Shown piece by piece: positions 7,300-15,451 of a DNA stretch of 33,215 bases (position 1 is the stretch's first letter; the number at the start of each line of letters is the position of its first letter). Under the pieces are notes generated by a model that saw only the letters and a program-made list of their open reading frames with translations, had not been told where the DNA came from and did not search any database. Location: NCBI RefSeq assembly GCF_003857055.1, contig NZ_QGSZ01000138.1, forward strand, positions 1 to 33,215, in the 5' to 3' direction. This DNA is from Micromonospora inaquosa. Lineage in GTDB: Bacteria; Actinomycetota; Actinomycetes; Mycobacteriales; Micromonosporaceae. A program made the translations under genes and the position numbers.

Positions 7300-7953
7300 T
7301 CACGACCACCGAGCGCATTCGGCGTCGAGGCGCGGGTCGGTGCGTACCCAGACTTCGCCACCGGCGGCCTCAGCCGGGGCGTCGACTCGTTCGAAACCAA
7401 GGAACTCGATCAACTGGAGCAGTTCGGCTCGTTCGGCTCGGTCATCGTCGACATCATGCGAGTCGAAGAAGACGTAGTACCTGTCGCTCGGGTCGACGAT
7501 GCCGGAATCCGCCCAGATCCGGCCGACTTCCTCGATTGCCGCTGCTTTCGTCGTGAAGGTGGCGGCGCGGGCGGCACCGCGGGTCTCCGGTGACGCGTCG
7601 AGGTTGGAGAGGTCGGAGAACCACTGGCCGAAGTGGTCGAGGCCGGCGTAGCCGTTCTCGAAGAACAGCATCGCGCTCGGAAGGTAGCGGTTGGGTCTGT
7701 CGACCCGAAGGTGTTCCGACCGAGGGTGGTCCGCATCCGCGATCCGGGAGATCACCCCCAGACTGGGCATGAGCACCAACCTCTGCCTCGCCGCTTCGTC
7801 GGTGACGGTGTAGGTGTCGGATTCTCGGCCCCGGAAGAACGCGGAGAACGCTACGTAGGCCTCCTGAGGGTCGCCCACCGAGACGTGGTGATCGTTGCCA
7901 TCGCCGACAGCGAAGACGAACTGCTTCGGGCCGGGTTTGTAGGGGCGGGCCAT
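7300..7953 (-). CDS. Uncharacterised protein, paralogous to the C-terminal domain of its neighbour
   Basis: A 217-aa cytoplasmic protein (MARPYKPGPKQFVFAVGDGN) with no signal peptide or membrane segment. The N-terminal half (YVAFSAFFRGRESDTYTVTD, then LMPSLGVISRIADADH) and the stretch FENGYAGLDHFGQWFSDLSN at about 109-128 align by eye with the C-terminal domain of the frameshifted neighbour. An acidic section DSHDVDDDRAERAELLQLIE precedes the end. ATG 7953 is chosen over an upstream frame extension because GAAGGA lies 6 nt before it. Its stop is 4 bp before the next start. I do not recognise a named family; the tandem arrangement suggests a two-component unit or a duplication. Confidence 0.75.
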   Translation of the reverse strand: MARPYKPGPKQFVFAVGDGNDHHVSVGDPQEAYVAFSAFFRGRESDTYTVTDEAARQRLVLMPSLGVISRIADADHPRSEHLRVDRPNRYLPSAMLFFENGYAGLDHFGQWFSDLSNLDASPETRGAARAATFTTKAAAIEEVGRIWADSGIVDPSDRYYVFFDSHDVDDDRAERAELLQLIEFLGFERVDAPAEAAGGEVWVRTDPRLDAECARWS

Positions 7954-8075
7954 GTGCGTCCTTCGCTCAGGTGTCAAAGCTCCGGCAGAGTAGTGGATCA
8001 GAGCGACATTCCCGCCGCCCTGATCATCGGTGTGCTGCGTGCGGGCGAGTTGATCTCGCCGGCCGGCCTCGGAAC

Positions 8076-8741
8076 TCAGGAACGCGGCAGCATGCCCACG
8101 AGTGAGGTGATGATGGCGAGCCGCAGGGCTGCCCGCAGGTCGACATGGTGGACCGCGAGCGCCGGCTCGGACTCGTAGACGGCGAGCAGGCTCGGCGGCG
8201 GCGAGGTGTAGGCGGAGAGCGCACCAGCCATGATCAAGGCGTGCAGGCAGAACACCTCGGCGTGGTCGCCGACCTCGGGCAGGTGCCGCCGGATGAGGTC
8301 GGCCATCACCGCGAGGTTGCCCAGCGCGGCCCGCTTGTGTCGGCGGACCACCTCGACGGAGACGTTGTGTTCGAGCACCCCGCCCTGTGCGCCGAAGAGA
8401 TCGCAGAGCACCGTCTGGGCAGCGAGTGACCGGCTGAGCGCGTCGGCCGTCTGCTCCGCCCGTTCCGCTGCGGGCCGGCTCAGGTCGACCCCGTGGGCCA
8501 ACTCCTGGTCCAGTTCGCCCAGCCAGGTCGTCGTCCGGTCGTCCAGCAGGTCGAGCAGGATCGCCTCGCGGGACTCGAAATAGCGCAGCACCGCCGTCTT
8601 GGCCAGGCCGACCCGACGGCTCAGCTCGTTGAGGGTCACCTCGGCCACCGGCATCTCGTCGAGCATCGCCGAGGTCGTCTCCAGGATGGCCCGGCGCCGG
8701 ACCTCACGCTGCTCCTCGCTGCGCGCCCGCTGGAACGTCAT
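8076..8741 (-). CDS. TetR-family transcriptional regulator
   Basis: A 221-aa protein. The N-terminal HTH matches TetR: RRRAILETTSAMLDEMPVAE, then VTLNELSRRVGLAKTAVLRY followed by FESREAIL (about residues 35-62). The rest is an all-helical ligand-binding and dimerisation domain. It is divergent from an SDR oxidoreductase gene. The 101-bp gap holds three TACCG-N-CGGTA palindromes arranged around a TTGACA promoter, so it probably represses the SDR gene and itself until an inducer binds. The inducer may be a substrate of the SDR enzyme, but that is inference. Confidence 0.92.
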   Translation of the reverse strand: MTFQRARSEEQREVRRRAILETTSAMLDEMPVAEVTLNELSRRVGLAKTAVLRYFESREAILLDLLDDRTTTWLGELDQELAHGVDLSRPAAERAEQTADALSRSLAAQTVLCDLFGAQGGVLEHNVSVEVVRRHKRAALGNLAVMADLIRRHLPEVGDHAEVFCLHALIMAGALSAYTSPPPSLLAVYESEPALAVHHVDLRAALRLAIITSLVGMLPRS

Positions 8742-8761
8742 GACATCAACCCTATCTTAGG

Positions 8762-8826
8762 TACCGGCGGTCCCTTGACAGGGTACCGTCGGTACATTAC
8801 CGTTCGAACATAAGTTACCGGCGGTA
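8762..8826 (+). promoter_or_regulatory. SDR promoter with three TetR-type operators
   Basis: Palindromes TACCG-N-CGGTA lie at 8784-8794 and 8816-8826 (both perfect), with a variant ending in C at 8762-8772, plus a half site at 8798-8802. TTGACA at 8775-8780 and TACCGT at 8798-8803 are 17 bp apart and read toward the SDR gene. The middle operator sits in the spacer and the last one downstream of the expected start of transcription, a standard repression layout. Confidence 0.75.
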
Positions 8827-8842
8827 CATTGGGGAGCCTGAG

Positions 8843-9760
8843 ATGAAGTGGACCGAGCAGCAGATTCCGCGCCAGGACGGCCGGGTGGCAGTGGTCACCG
8901 GTGCCAACACCGGGTTGGGCTTCGAGACCGCCCGGCGGCTCGCCGAGCGTGGCGCGTCGGTAGTGCTGGCCGTGCGCGACACAGCGAAGGGCGAACTGGC
9001 CGCCGCCCGGATCAACGGCGACGTCTCCGTACGGGAACTGGATCTGGCCTCGCTGGAATCGGTGCGCGCCGCCGCTGCCGGCCTGCGCGCCGCCCACCCG
9101 CGGATCGACCTGCTGATCAACAACGCCGGTGTGATGTACACCCCGAAGCAGACCACCCGCGACGGCTTCGAGATGCAGTTCGGCACCAACCACCTGGGTC
9201 ACTTCGCGCTCACCGGCCTGCTGCTCGACCTGCTGCTGCCCGTCCCCGGCTCAAGGGTGGTCACGGTCAGCAGCACCGGTCACCGTATCCGCGCCGCCAT
9301 CCACTTCGACGACCTTCAGTGGGAACGTTCCTACAGCCGGGTCGGCGCCTACGGCCAGTCGAAGCTCGCCAACCTGATGTTCACCTACGAGTTGCAGCGC
9401 CGGCTCGCCGCGCACGGCACCACCGTCGCGGTGGCCGCACACCCCGGCATCTCCAACACCGAACTGGTCCGCAACACCCCGGCGGTCGTCCGCCGGCCGA
9501 TCACCTGGGTCGCCCCGGTGATCACCCAGCCTGCGGCGGCGGGCGCGCTGCCCACCCTGCGGGCCGCCACCGACCCGTCCGTCCTCGGTGGGCAGTACTA
9601 CGGCCCCGACGGCCTGGGTGAGGCGCGCGGTTACCCGAGACCGGTCACCTCCAGCCCCGAGTCCTACGACCTGGCCGTGCAGCAACGTCTCTGGGCCGTC
9701 TCGGAAGACCTCACCGGCGTGCGGTTCCCGCTGGAGCGGGCAGCCGCCACGGCGACCTGA
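8843..9760 (+). CDS. Short-chain dehydrogenase/reductase (retinol dehydrogenase-like)
   Basis: A 305-aa classical-type SDR with a Rossmann fold. Motifs in order: cofactor loop TGANTGLG (19-26), NNAG (93-96), catalytic Ser143/Ser144 in VSSTGHR, Tyr170 and Lys174 in YGQSK. An Arg at 45 after the second strand (AVRD) favours NADP(H). The length and the C-terminal extension with [20 protein letters not shown] resemble retinol dehydrogenase/protochlorophyllide reductase-like SDRs, for which bacterial substrates are mostly unknown. ATG 8843 has GGGGAG upstream. It is controlled by the divergent TetR protein through the operators in between, so an inducible role in detoxifying or modifying a small carbonyl or alcohol compound is likely. 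Confidence 0.9.
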   Translation: MKWTEQQIPRQDGRVAVVTGANTGLGFETARRLAERGASVVLAVRDTAKGELAAARINGDVSVRELDLASLESVRAAAAGLRAAHPRIDLLINNAGVMYTPKQTTRDGFEMQFGTNHLGHFALTGLLLDLLLPVPGSRVVTVSSTGHRIRAAIHFDDLQWERSYSRVGAYGQSKLANLMFTYELQRRLAAHGTTVAVAAHPGISNTELVRNTPAVVRRPITWVAPVITQPAAAGALPTLRAATDPSVLGGQYYGPDGLGEARGYPRPVTSSPESYDLAVQQRLWAVSEDLTGVRFPLERAAATAT

Positions 9761-9783
9761 CGATCCACTCGCGTTCACGGAAG

Positions 9784-9814
9784 TCGGGGTGTCCCCGCGC
9801 CAAGGACACCCCGA
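9784..9814. terminator. Bidirectional stem-loop terminator
   Basis: TCGGGGTGTCC (9784-9794) and GGACACCCCGA (9804-9814) form an 11-bp perfect stem with a 9-nt loop, followed by TTT on the plus strand. It lies between the convergent SDR and DsbA-like genes and would serve both. Confidence 0.8.
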
Positions 9815-9848
9815 TTTCATGAAGCCCGAGTCGCATCGACTGAGCGGC

Positions 9849-10568
9849 TCAGCTGGCGCGGTCCGGCACCGCGCACCCGTCCGGTGCGCACATTCCCTCG
9901 GCGGCACCGACGACCGGCAGCGGCTGCGGCGTCGGGTGACTCTCCGCCCACGCCTTGTCGATGACTGCGAGCAGGTCGTCGAGGCCGATCGCCCCGGGCA
10001 CGGCGAAGCGGCCGTCGAAGACGAGGAACGGCGCGCCGCGTGCCCCGAGGCGCTCCGCTTCGCGCTGGTCGGCCGCCACCCGGGCCCGGTAGCGCCGGCT
10101 TCGCAGGGCCTCGGCGGCCCCGTCGCGGTCCAGTCCCACCTCGGCGGCGAAGCCGAGAACCTCCTCGACGGTCCACAGTTTGCGGGCCTGCCCGAAGTGC
10201 GCCCGGAACATCGCCGTCCAGATCTCGCTGCCGCGACCCTGATCGGTCGCGTAGGCGAGCAGTTCGTGGGCGAAATCCGTGGGCCCGAGCGTGCGGTCCA
10301 CCGCGTGGTAGGGCGTCAGGCCCTCCGCCTCGGCCGCCCGCTCGATGGGCCGCAGGACCCGGTCGACTGTCGTCGCGGGAGCGCCGGCCATCGTGATCAG
10401 CTCCCGTTGACTGACACCCGTGCGGGGCAGGTCGGGGTGCAGCTGGAACGACCGGTGGATCACCCGCACCTGATCGCCGTACGGGAGCCGGTCCAGGGCC
10501 TGGTGGAGCCGGTGGTCCATCAACCCGCAGTACGGGCAGACGATGTCCGACCAGAACTCGATCTTCAT
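9849..10568 (-). CDS. DsbA/FrnE-family thiol oxidoreductase
   Basis: A 239-aa cytoplasmic thioredoxin-fold protein with the active-site motif C11-P-Y-C14 in FWSDIVCPYCGLMDHRL. The helical insertion domain with LLAYATDQGRGSEIWTAMFRAHF and the cis-Pro region GARGAPFLVFDGRFAVPGA are those of the FrnE/2-hydroxychromene-2-carboxylate isomerase-like branch. No signal peptide is present. A Cys pair near the end (CAPDGC, about 227-232) recalls the extra C-terminal cysteines of FrnE proteins. It is divergent from an HxlR-type regulator with a conserved N-terminal Cys, so redox-responsive control is plausible. Such proteins take part in thiol-disulfide exchange and in some actinomycetes accompany antibiotic pathways; no such pathway is visible here. 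Confidence 0.88.
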   Translation of the reverse strand: MKIEFWSDIVCPYCGLMDHRLHQALDRLPYGDQVRVIHRSFQLHPDLPRTGVSQRELITMAGAPATTVDRVLRPIERAAEAEGLTPYHAVDRTLGPTDFAHELLAYATDQGRGSEIWTAMFRAHFGQARKLWTVEEVLGFAAEVGLDRDGAAEALRSRRYRARVAADQREAERLGARGAPFLVFDGRFAVPGAIGLDDLLAVIDKAWAESHPTPQPLPVVGAAEGMCAPDGCAVPDRAS

Positions 10569-10598
10569 GGCGCTCCTCCTCGATTCTCACTTCTTGTT

Positions 10599-10659
10599 CG
10601 TAGCGCCATGATGCATCAGAATCGGAGGGCCACAAAAGGTACATTCATGTGCGTAGCGC
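10599..10659. promoter_or_regulatory. Candidate HxlR operators between the divergent DsbA-like and HxlR genes
   Basis: The 115-bp gap holds a direct repeat CGTAGCGC (10599-10606 and 10652-10659), a perfect 10-bp palindrome TGATGCATCA (10609-10618) and an imperfect palindrome GTACAT-TC-ATGTGC (10639-10652). GTAC-containing dyads are typical of some HxlR-family operators. Which one is used cannot be told by eye. Confidence 0.4.
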
Positions 10660-10683
10660 GGGCTGCGCGGAGAGGTGGCGGGG

Positions 10684-11115
10684 ATGAGCGCGGGAGACCT
10701 TCGGCGCAGGCGCACCAACGTCCGGGCGAACGTCCGGGCCGCTCCGGGGCCCTGCGCGCACTGGAACGACCAGGACGCCGACTTCATCCGCGAGGTCCTG
10801 GACCTCGTCGGCGACAAGTGGAGCGTGCTGATCATCGGCACGCTCGCCGACGGCCCCGTCCGCTACTCGGACCTGGGCGACGCGATCCCCGGCATCTCCC
10901 AGCGCATGCTCACGCTGACGCTGAAACACCTCCAGCGCACCGGCCTCGTCACCCGGACGTCGTACCCCGAGGTGCCGCCCCGCGTCGAATACGCCCTCAC
11001 CGAGCTGGGCGGGTCACTGCTCTCCACCGTTCTGGCCCTGGCGGCCTGGTCCGCCGACCACCATGCCGAGATCCGCCGCCACCAGACGGCGTACGACAGC
11101 AGCGACGCGACCTGA
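10684..11115 (+). CDS. HxlR-family winged-helix regulator
   Basis: A 143-aa regulator with the HxlR/MarR-like winged helix: EVLDLVGDKWSVLIIGTLAD (about 37-56), RYSDLGDAIPGISQRMLTLT (about 61-80), LKHLQRTGLV (about 81-90) and PRVEYALTELG (about 98-108). Cys24 in PGPC matches the redox-sensing N-terminal Cys of relatives such as YodB and HypR. ATG 10684 is preferred to the GTG at 10675 because GAGAGG lies 8 nt upstream. A 12-bp tandem duplication (10717-10740) encodes NVRANVRA in the basic N-terminal tail. It is divergent from the DsbA-like gene, its probable target. Its stop is 5 bp from the stop of the convergent beta-lactamase-like gene. Confidence 0.9.
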   Translation: MSAGDLRRRRTNVRANVRAAPGPCAHWNDQDADFIREVLDLVGDKWSVLIIGTLADGPVRYSDLGDAIPGISQRMLTLTLKHLQRTGLVTRTSYPEVPPRVEYALTELGGSLLSTVLALAAWSADHHAEIRRHQTAYDSSDAT

Positions 11116-11120
11116 CCGCC

Positions 11121-11870
11121 TCATGCCCCCAGTTGGGCGACGACCACCCTGGTGGCCTGGGCGGTGAGGGCGTCGTCGGGGGTGGCGTCCTTCTTGCCAC
11201 GGGTGGACAGCACCGCGAGCACGATCGGGGCCCGGTCGGGCGGCCAGATCACCGCGATGTCGTTGCGGGTGCCGTACCCGCCGGTGCCGGTCTTGTCACC
11301 GACCACCCAGCCGGCCGGCACCCCGGCGCGGACCAGCGTCGCGCCGGTGGTGTTGCCCCGCAACCAGCCGCGCAGCACGTCACGGTCCGCCGGTTCCAGC
11401 GCAACCCCCACGGTGTACGCCCGGAGGTCGCCGGCGAGCGCCCGCGCGGTGCTGGTGTCCCGCCTGTCGCCAGGTGTTCCCTCGTTCAGCGCGGTCTCGT
11501 GACGGGCGGCGTCGGTGACCGTGTCGCCGAGCGCGCGCAGCTTCGACTCGAACCCCGCCGGCCCGCCGAGGTGACGCAGCAGCAGGTTGCCGGCCGTGTT
11601 GTCGCTGTGGCGCACGGCGGCGTCGGCGAGGGCGCGAAGGCTCATGCCCTCGCCGACGTGCTTCTCGGTGATGGGGGAGTGCGTCACCAGATCCCGCGCC
11701 GAATACCGCACCACCCGATCCAGTTGGGCGTCGGTGGCGCCGTCGAGCACCTCGGCGGCGGCCAACGCCTTCCAGGTCGAGGCGTACGCACCGCCGCTGC
11801 ACCGCACCAACGAGACAAGGGTCGACGCCGTGACCACCAGGGTCGCCAGACCTCGGACAGAGGCAGCCAT
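11121..11870 (-). CDS. Class A beta-lactamase-like protein lacking the usual N-terminal segment
   Basis: A 249-aa protein with all class A serine beta-lactamase motifs: S31-T-W-K34 (Ser70/Lys73 equivalents), S89-D-N91 (SDN loop), E125-T-A-L-N129 (omega loop Glu166) and K193-T-G195. Spacing between them is as in the family. It would hydrolyse beta-lactams after export. The N-terminus is odd: a signal-like hydrophobic stretch (about 8-22) ends only about 8 residues before the catalytic Ser, whereas mature class A enzymes have about 40-45 residues (first helix and first two strands) there. A deletion has probably removed them, so folding or activity is doubtful. A strong AGGAGG sits before the ATG, and the gene follows rph after 24 bp, implying co-transcription. 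Confidence 0.8.
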   Translation of the reverse strand: MAASVRGLATLVVTASTLVSLVRCSGGAYASTWKALAAAEVLDGATDAQLDRVVRYSARDLVTHSPITEKHVGEGMSLRALADAAVRHSDNTAGNLLLRHLGGPAGFESKLRALGDTVTDAARHETALNEGTPGDRRDTSTARALAGDLRAYTVGVALEPADRDVLRGWLRGNTTGATLVRAGVPAGWVVGDKTGTGGYGTRNDIAVIWPPDRAPIVLAVLSTRGKKDATPDDALTAQATRVVVAQLGA

Positions 11871-11894
11871 CTGTTGTTCCTCCTGTGCCGTCGG

Positions 11895-14513
11895 TCAGGG
11901 CAGGATCTCGACGTACCCGTCACTGCCGTGCACGCGGATCCGCTGCCCATCCTGAATCAGCCGGGTGGCGTCGAGCACGCTGACGACCGCCGGCAGGCCA
12001 TACTCCCGCGCGATCACCGCGCCGTGCGTCATCAACCCGCCGACCTCCGTCACCAGGCCGGCGATGCCGACGAACAGGGGCGTCCAGCTCGGGTCGGTGT
12101 GCGCGGTGACGAGGATGTCACCCGCTTCGAGATCAGCCTGCGCCATGTCCAGGATGACGCGGGCGCGCCCTTCGACCGTCCCGGCGGACACCGGCACACC
12201 GGCCAGCGCGCCGGCCGGCACGTCGTCGCGTCGGTACGCCCCGGTGATCACCTCGCCGTCCGAGGTCAGCACCCGGGGCGGGGTGAGCGCCTGGTACGAC
12301 CGGAACTCCTCCCGACGCCGCCGGATCAGGTCGTCATCCACCTGCCGTGACCGGACGACCTCGTGGAACTCCTGGAACGTGAGGTAGAAGACGTCTTCGG
12401 TCTCGGTGAGCACGCCGGCCCGCACCAGGCGCTCGGCCTCCGCCAACAGGGCCTGCTTGTAGACGAAGTAGCGGCTGATGATGCCGTACTTCGGGTACTC
12501 CCGGTAGCCGATGAAGGTCCGTACCCGGTCGATCATCCGCGCGGTCTCGTCGGCTTTCTGCTCTCCGTCCGGCAACGCCCGCAGGCGCGTCAACACCTCC
12601 TGCGCCTTCTGTTGCGCCTGCTGCCGGCCCTGCTCGAAGCGTCGCCTGGCCGCGCCCCGCTCGAAGAGCTTGACGTTGTCGAGGAGCACCGGCACGAGCG
12701 TGCTGGGGTGTTCGCTCCACCGCGGCCTGGTGATGTCGATCTCGCCGACGCAGCGCATGCCGTACCGGTCGAGATACGCCTCGATGGCGGCGCGCGCCTC
12801 GGCCCCGCCCGCGACCTTGGGCAGCTCGTCGAGGAAGTCGTCGTCCGCGACGCCGTGCAGGAACGCCACCACCTCCGGATGCGGACGGATCACGTCGGCG
12901 ACGTCGAGCAGCGCCAGCCCCATCTCCGAGGTGATGTTGCCGGGGGCGGAGAGGGTGAGGGTGTCCGCGGCGTTCTTCTCGCCCAGCCATTCGTGCAGCC
13001 GGTCGTTGAGCCACCAGGTGGCCTCCATGCCGGCCATGATCGCCTGCATGTTCAGCGGATCGGCGAGGACCCGCTTGTGCTCCTGGAAGGCCTCCAGCAG
13101 GAAGTCGAAGAGCGCCGTACCGGTCACCGTCGCGATGTCGTGGCGCAGGGCGGCGATGGACGCCTCGCTGCGCTCGATCAGCTCGGACACGATGGCCGGA
13201 TCGGTCTCGATCGACGCGCCGCCGGTCGTCAGCCTGGCCGGACCACCACCGTCGCCGCTCGGGAGCGTCGTCGGAACGAAGTCCGGGCGGTCGAGGAGCG
13301 TCTCCAACGCGTCCTTCGTCAGCGGATCGGACTTCGCGACCATCTCCAGGAAGCCGGCGCGGCTCGTCGGCGAGGCCAGCAGCCGGGCGGCGTCGACGAA
13401 CAACCTCCCGCCGGCCTCCCGCATCGCGGCGATGGCCGTCAACTGCCACATGGAGAGCCCCAGTGGCCGCATGGCGTCGGTCATCATCTGCTGGTGACCG
13501 ACCGAGAGGTAGACGTGGTTCTCCTGGTCATCGGCCGTCGGGATGGGGAACAGCGTGGTGATCGGTCGGCTCTGCACGATCTGGAAGTCGTCGTCGACCA
13601 GGCACCACTCGATGTCCTGCGGGCGGCCGAAGTGCTCCTCGATCCGTCGCCCGAGCCGCACCAGCCGTACGACCTGCGCGTGCGTCAGCGCCGGCTGGTC
13701 CTGCCGCTTCGCGTCGATCACCACTTCCCGCGTTCCGCCGCCGGGCACGGCAGCGACGGCCCGCTGTTTGACGGCGACCGACCCGGCCACCACCTCCCCG
13801 TCGCGCACAGTGAAGATGTCCGGGTTCACCAGGCCGGACACCAGGGCCTCGCCGAGGCCGAAGCTGGCGTCCACCGTCGCGACAGTCCGGTTGCCCGTCA
13901 CCGGGTCCGCCGTGAACAGGATGCCGGCCGCATCCGGAAGAACCATCTGCTGTACGACGACAGCCATCTGGACAGTTTGGTGGTCGATGCCGTTGCGCAG
14001 GCGGTAGCTGACGGCCCGCTCGGTGAACAGCGACGCCCAGCACCGGCTGACGTGCCGCAGGATCGCCTCCGGGCCCACCACGTTCAGGTACGTGTCCTGC
14101 TGCCCGGCGAAGGACGCGGTGGGCGTGTCCTCCGCCGTCGCGCTGGAACGCACGGCGTAGGCGGCCTGTTCGCCGAACCGGGCGAGCGCGCCGGTGATCG
14201 CGCCCGCCAGGTCGCCCGGAATCGGGGTCTCCTCGATGCTGCGGCGGATCTCCGCGCTGAGCGTGCGAATCGTCTCCGGGTCGTCCAAGCTCAGGCGCGA
14301 CAGCTGTTCGAGCCGATCGTCGACCGCCGGCACCTGCTCCATGACCTGCCGGAAGGCGGCCGTTGTCACGCAGAACCCGGCGGGCACCCGAATGCCGTCG
14401 ATCCGGGTCAGCGCGCCCAGGTGAGCGGCCTTGCCGCCGACGATCGACACCTGCGTCTCGTCAACCTCTCGAAGATCCAACAGCGGTACCCGGTCGCCGC
14501 CGCCACCGCCCAT
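11895..14513 (-). CDS. rph: Rifampin phosphotransferase (rifamycin-inactivating, PEP-synthase-like)
   Basis: An 872-aa enzyme predicted to transfer the beta-phosphate of ATP to rifamycins through a phospho-histidine. Domains in order: ATP-grasp/PPDK-N region about 10-310 (VGGKAAHLGAL; YAVRSSATAEDTPTASFAGQ; QSRPITTLFP), a central helical rifamycin-binding region about 320-760 with the family stretch DVFYLTFQEFHEVV, and a C-terminal swivelling His domain with His830 in THGAVIAREYGLP, matching His825 of Listeria RPH. The length fits (about 867 aa). ATG 14513 or GTG 14531 are the likely starts; the longer frame would start with TTG inside the regulatory element. The 19-bp rifamycin-associated element upstream strongly supports the identification and predicts induction by rifamycins. 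Confidence 0.9.
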   Translation of the reverse strand: MGGGGGDRVPLLDLREVDETQVSIVGGKAAHLGALTRIDGIRVPAGFCVTTAAFRQVMEQVPAVDDRLEQLSRLSLDDPETIRTLSAEIRRSIEETPIPGDLAGAITGALARFGEQAAYAVRSSATAEDTPTASFAGQQDTYLNVVGPEAILRHVSRCWASLFTERAVSYRLRNGIDHQTVQMAVVVQQMVLPDAAGILFTADPVTGNRTVATVDASFGLGEALVSGLVNPDIFTVRDGEVVAGSVAVKQRAVAAVPGGGTREVVIDAKRQDQPALTHAQVVRLVRLGRRIEEHFGRPQDIEWCLVDDDFQIVQSRPITTLFPIPTADDQENHVYLSVGHQQMMTDAMRPLGLSMWQLTAIAAMREAGGRLFVDAARLLASPTSRAGFLEMVAKSDPLTKDALETLLDRPDFVPTTLPSGDGGGPARLTTGGASIETDPAIVSELIERSEASIAALRHDIATVTGTALFDFLLEAFQEHKRVLADPLNMQAIMAGMEATWWLNDRLHEWLGEKNAADTLTLSAPGNITSEMGLALLDVADVIRPHPEVVAFLHGVADDDFLDELPKVAGGAEARAAIEAYLDRYGMRCVGEIDITRPRWSEHPSTLVPVLLDNVKLFERGAARRRFEQGRQQAQQKAQEVLTRLRALPDGEQKADETARMIDRVRTFIGYREYPKYGIISRYFVYKQALLAEAERLVRAGVLTETEDVFYLTFQEFHEVVRSRQVDDDLIRRRREEFRSYQALTPPRVLTSDGEVITGAYRRDDVPAGALAGVPVSAGTVEGRARVILDMAQADLEAGDILVTAHTDPSWTPLFVGIAGLVTEVGGLMTHGAVIAREYGLPAVVSVLDATRLIQDGQRIRVHGSDGYVEILP

Positions 14514-14586
14514 CGACAACCCACCCACGTCGTGCCCCCGTTGCCTCGTTCGCGCTGGTCCGGCCGCCGATTCTGCGCCACGACCG

Positions 14587-14605
14587 GGGTCTTGCGGCAA
14601 GCCCC
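14587..14605 (-). promoter_or_regulatory. Rifamycin-associated element (RAE) upstream of rph
   Basis: GGGTCTTGCGGCAAGCCCC is a 9-1-9 inverted repeat with one mismatch and agrees with the 19-bp RAE described upstream of rifamycin-inactivating genes in actinobacteria. AT-rich hexamers reading toward rph (TAACAT and TATAGC within 14613-14623) could be the -10, which would place the element at or just after the transcription start and leave a leader of roughly 75-95 nt. Confidence 0.85.
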
Positions 14606-14682
14606 CGGGTGCGCTATATGTTAGAAGTGGCAGGGAGAGTGATCTCCTTGCCGTTTGCTTTTTGCGCAGCCGATCATGCCGT

Positions 14683-15378
14683 TCAGTCCTCGTGGCGTGG
14701 TTCGGTGCGCAGCCGTCGGCCGATCTGCCAGGAGGCGGTGGGCCAGGCCGCGAGGAAGCCGACTATCAGTCCGATCTGACCCGCGAACCAGAACGTCGGG
14801 CTGTCGGGTCGCAGCGGTGGTTCCGAAAAGACCACGCGATGCGCGAGCGTCAACCACGCGAACAACGCCGCCTCGAACACGGTGATGGTCAGCAACTCGA
14901 TCCTGACCACGTCCCACGTCGCGGCCCAGGCCTTCGCGGGACTGTGACCCGGCCCGGCGAAGTACCGAAAGAGCACAGCTATCACCGCCGCCATCAGGTA
15001 GTCGCCGGCGTAGGCGACCCACAGCGGGTCGTGCTCCGGGTCGAACCTCACCGCGAACAGGGCGACCTCGGCGATGACGAAACCGAGGGCGCAATGGGCG
15101 CCGCAGCGCGACACGTGAGTGACGACGATGCCACGGCGGGGCCTTCGCGGTTTACCCTCCCGCCGCCGCAGAGAGAACGCCTCCGGTCTACCCCAGGTCC
15201 AGTACAGGCGGACGGCCGCCGGGCCGATGTAGAGGACGGTCACCAGCCAGACGATCTCCATGACCTTGAACGGCTGACGGTTTCCGCGAAGATAGGTGTC
15301 GGCGAGGACGATCGCGAAGCTGACCACGCCGACTGTGAGCGACGCCCACGAGAGCGCCACGAGCCAGGTCGGTTGCAT
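14683..15378 (-). CDS. DUF4396-family membrane protein
   Basis: A 231-aa integral membrane protein with five or six hydrophobic segments (about 6-28, 38-60, 96-112, 120-142, 157-180, 196-215). Family-like signatures are MEIVWLVTVLYIGP (40-53), the Cys-containing SRCGAHCALG (90-99), YAGDYLMAAV and DSPTFWFAGQIGLIVGF near the C-terminus. A GGAGGGA ribosome-binding sequence precedes ATG 15378. The family is uncharacterised; the conserved Cys/His motif beside a helix could bind a metal, but this is inference. It is divergent from the TMEM175-like gene across 89 bp. Confidence 0.8.
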   Translation of the reverse strand: MQPTWLVALSWASLTVGVVSFAIVLADTYLRGNRQPFKVMEIVWLVTVLYIGPAAVRLYWTWGRPEAFSLRRREGKPRRPRRGIVVTHVSRCGAHCALGFVIAEVALFAVRFDPEHDPLWVAYAGDYLMAAVIAVLFRYFAGPGHSPAKAWAATWDVVRIELLTITVFEAALFAWLTLAHRVVFSEPPLRPDSPTFWFAGQIGLIVGFLAAWPTASWQIGRRLRTEPRHED

Positions 15379-15451
15379 TGGCGTCCCTCCGCACTCCGGG
15401 CCAGCGTCCTCGTGCCGGCGAAGCGGGCAGGTCCAGATGAAAGCTGATCTA

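Noticed and set aside
9588..12350. 920-codon plus-strand frame spanning several genes
   Set aside because: It runs through the SDR end, a terminator, the DsbA-like gene, the HxlR gene and the beta-lactamase in a non-coding frame; its translation is low-complexity Arg/Pro/Gly.
14531..14600. TTG start at 14600 for rph
   Set aside because: It lies inside the rifamycin-associated element and at or before the probable transcription start.
12363..14624. 753-codon plus-strand frame antisense to rph
   Set aside because: The rph translation has complete domain motifs in the opposite strand; the antisense product shows no recognisable motif.
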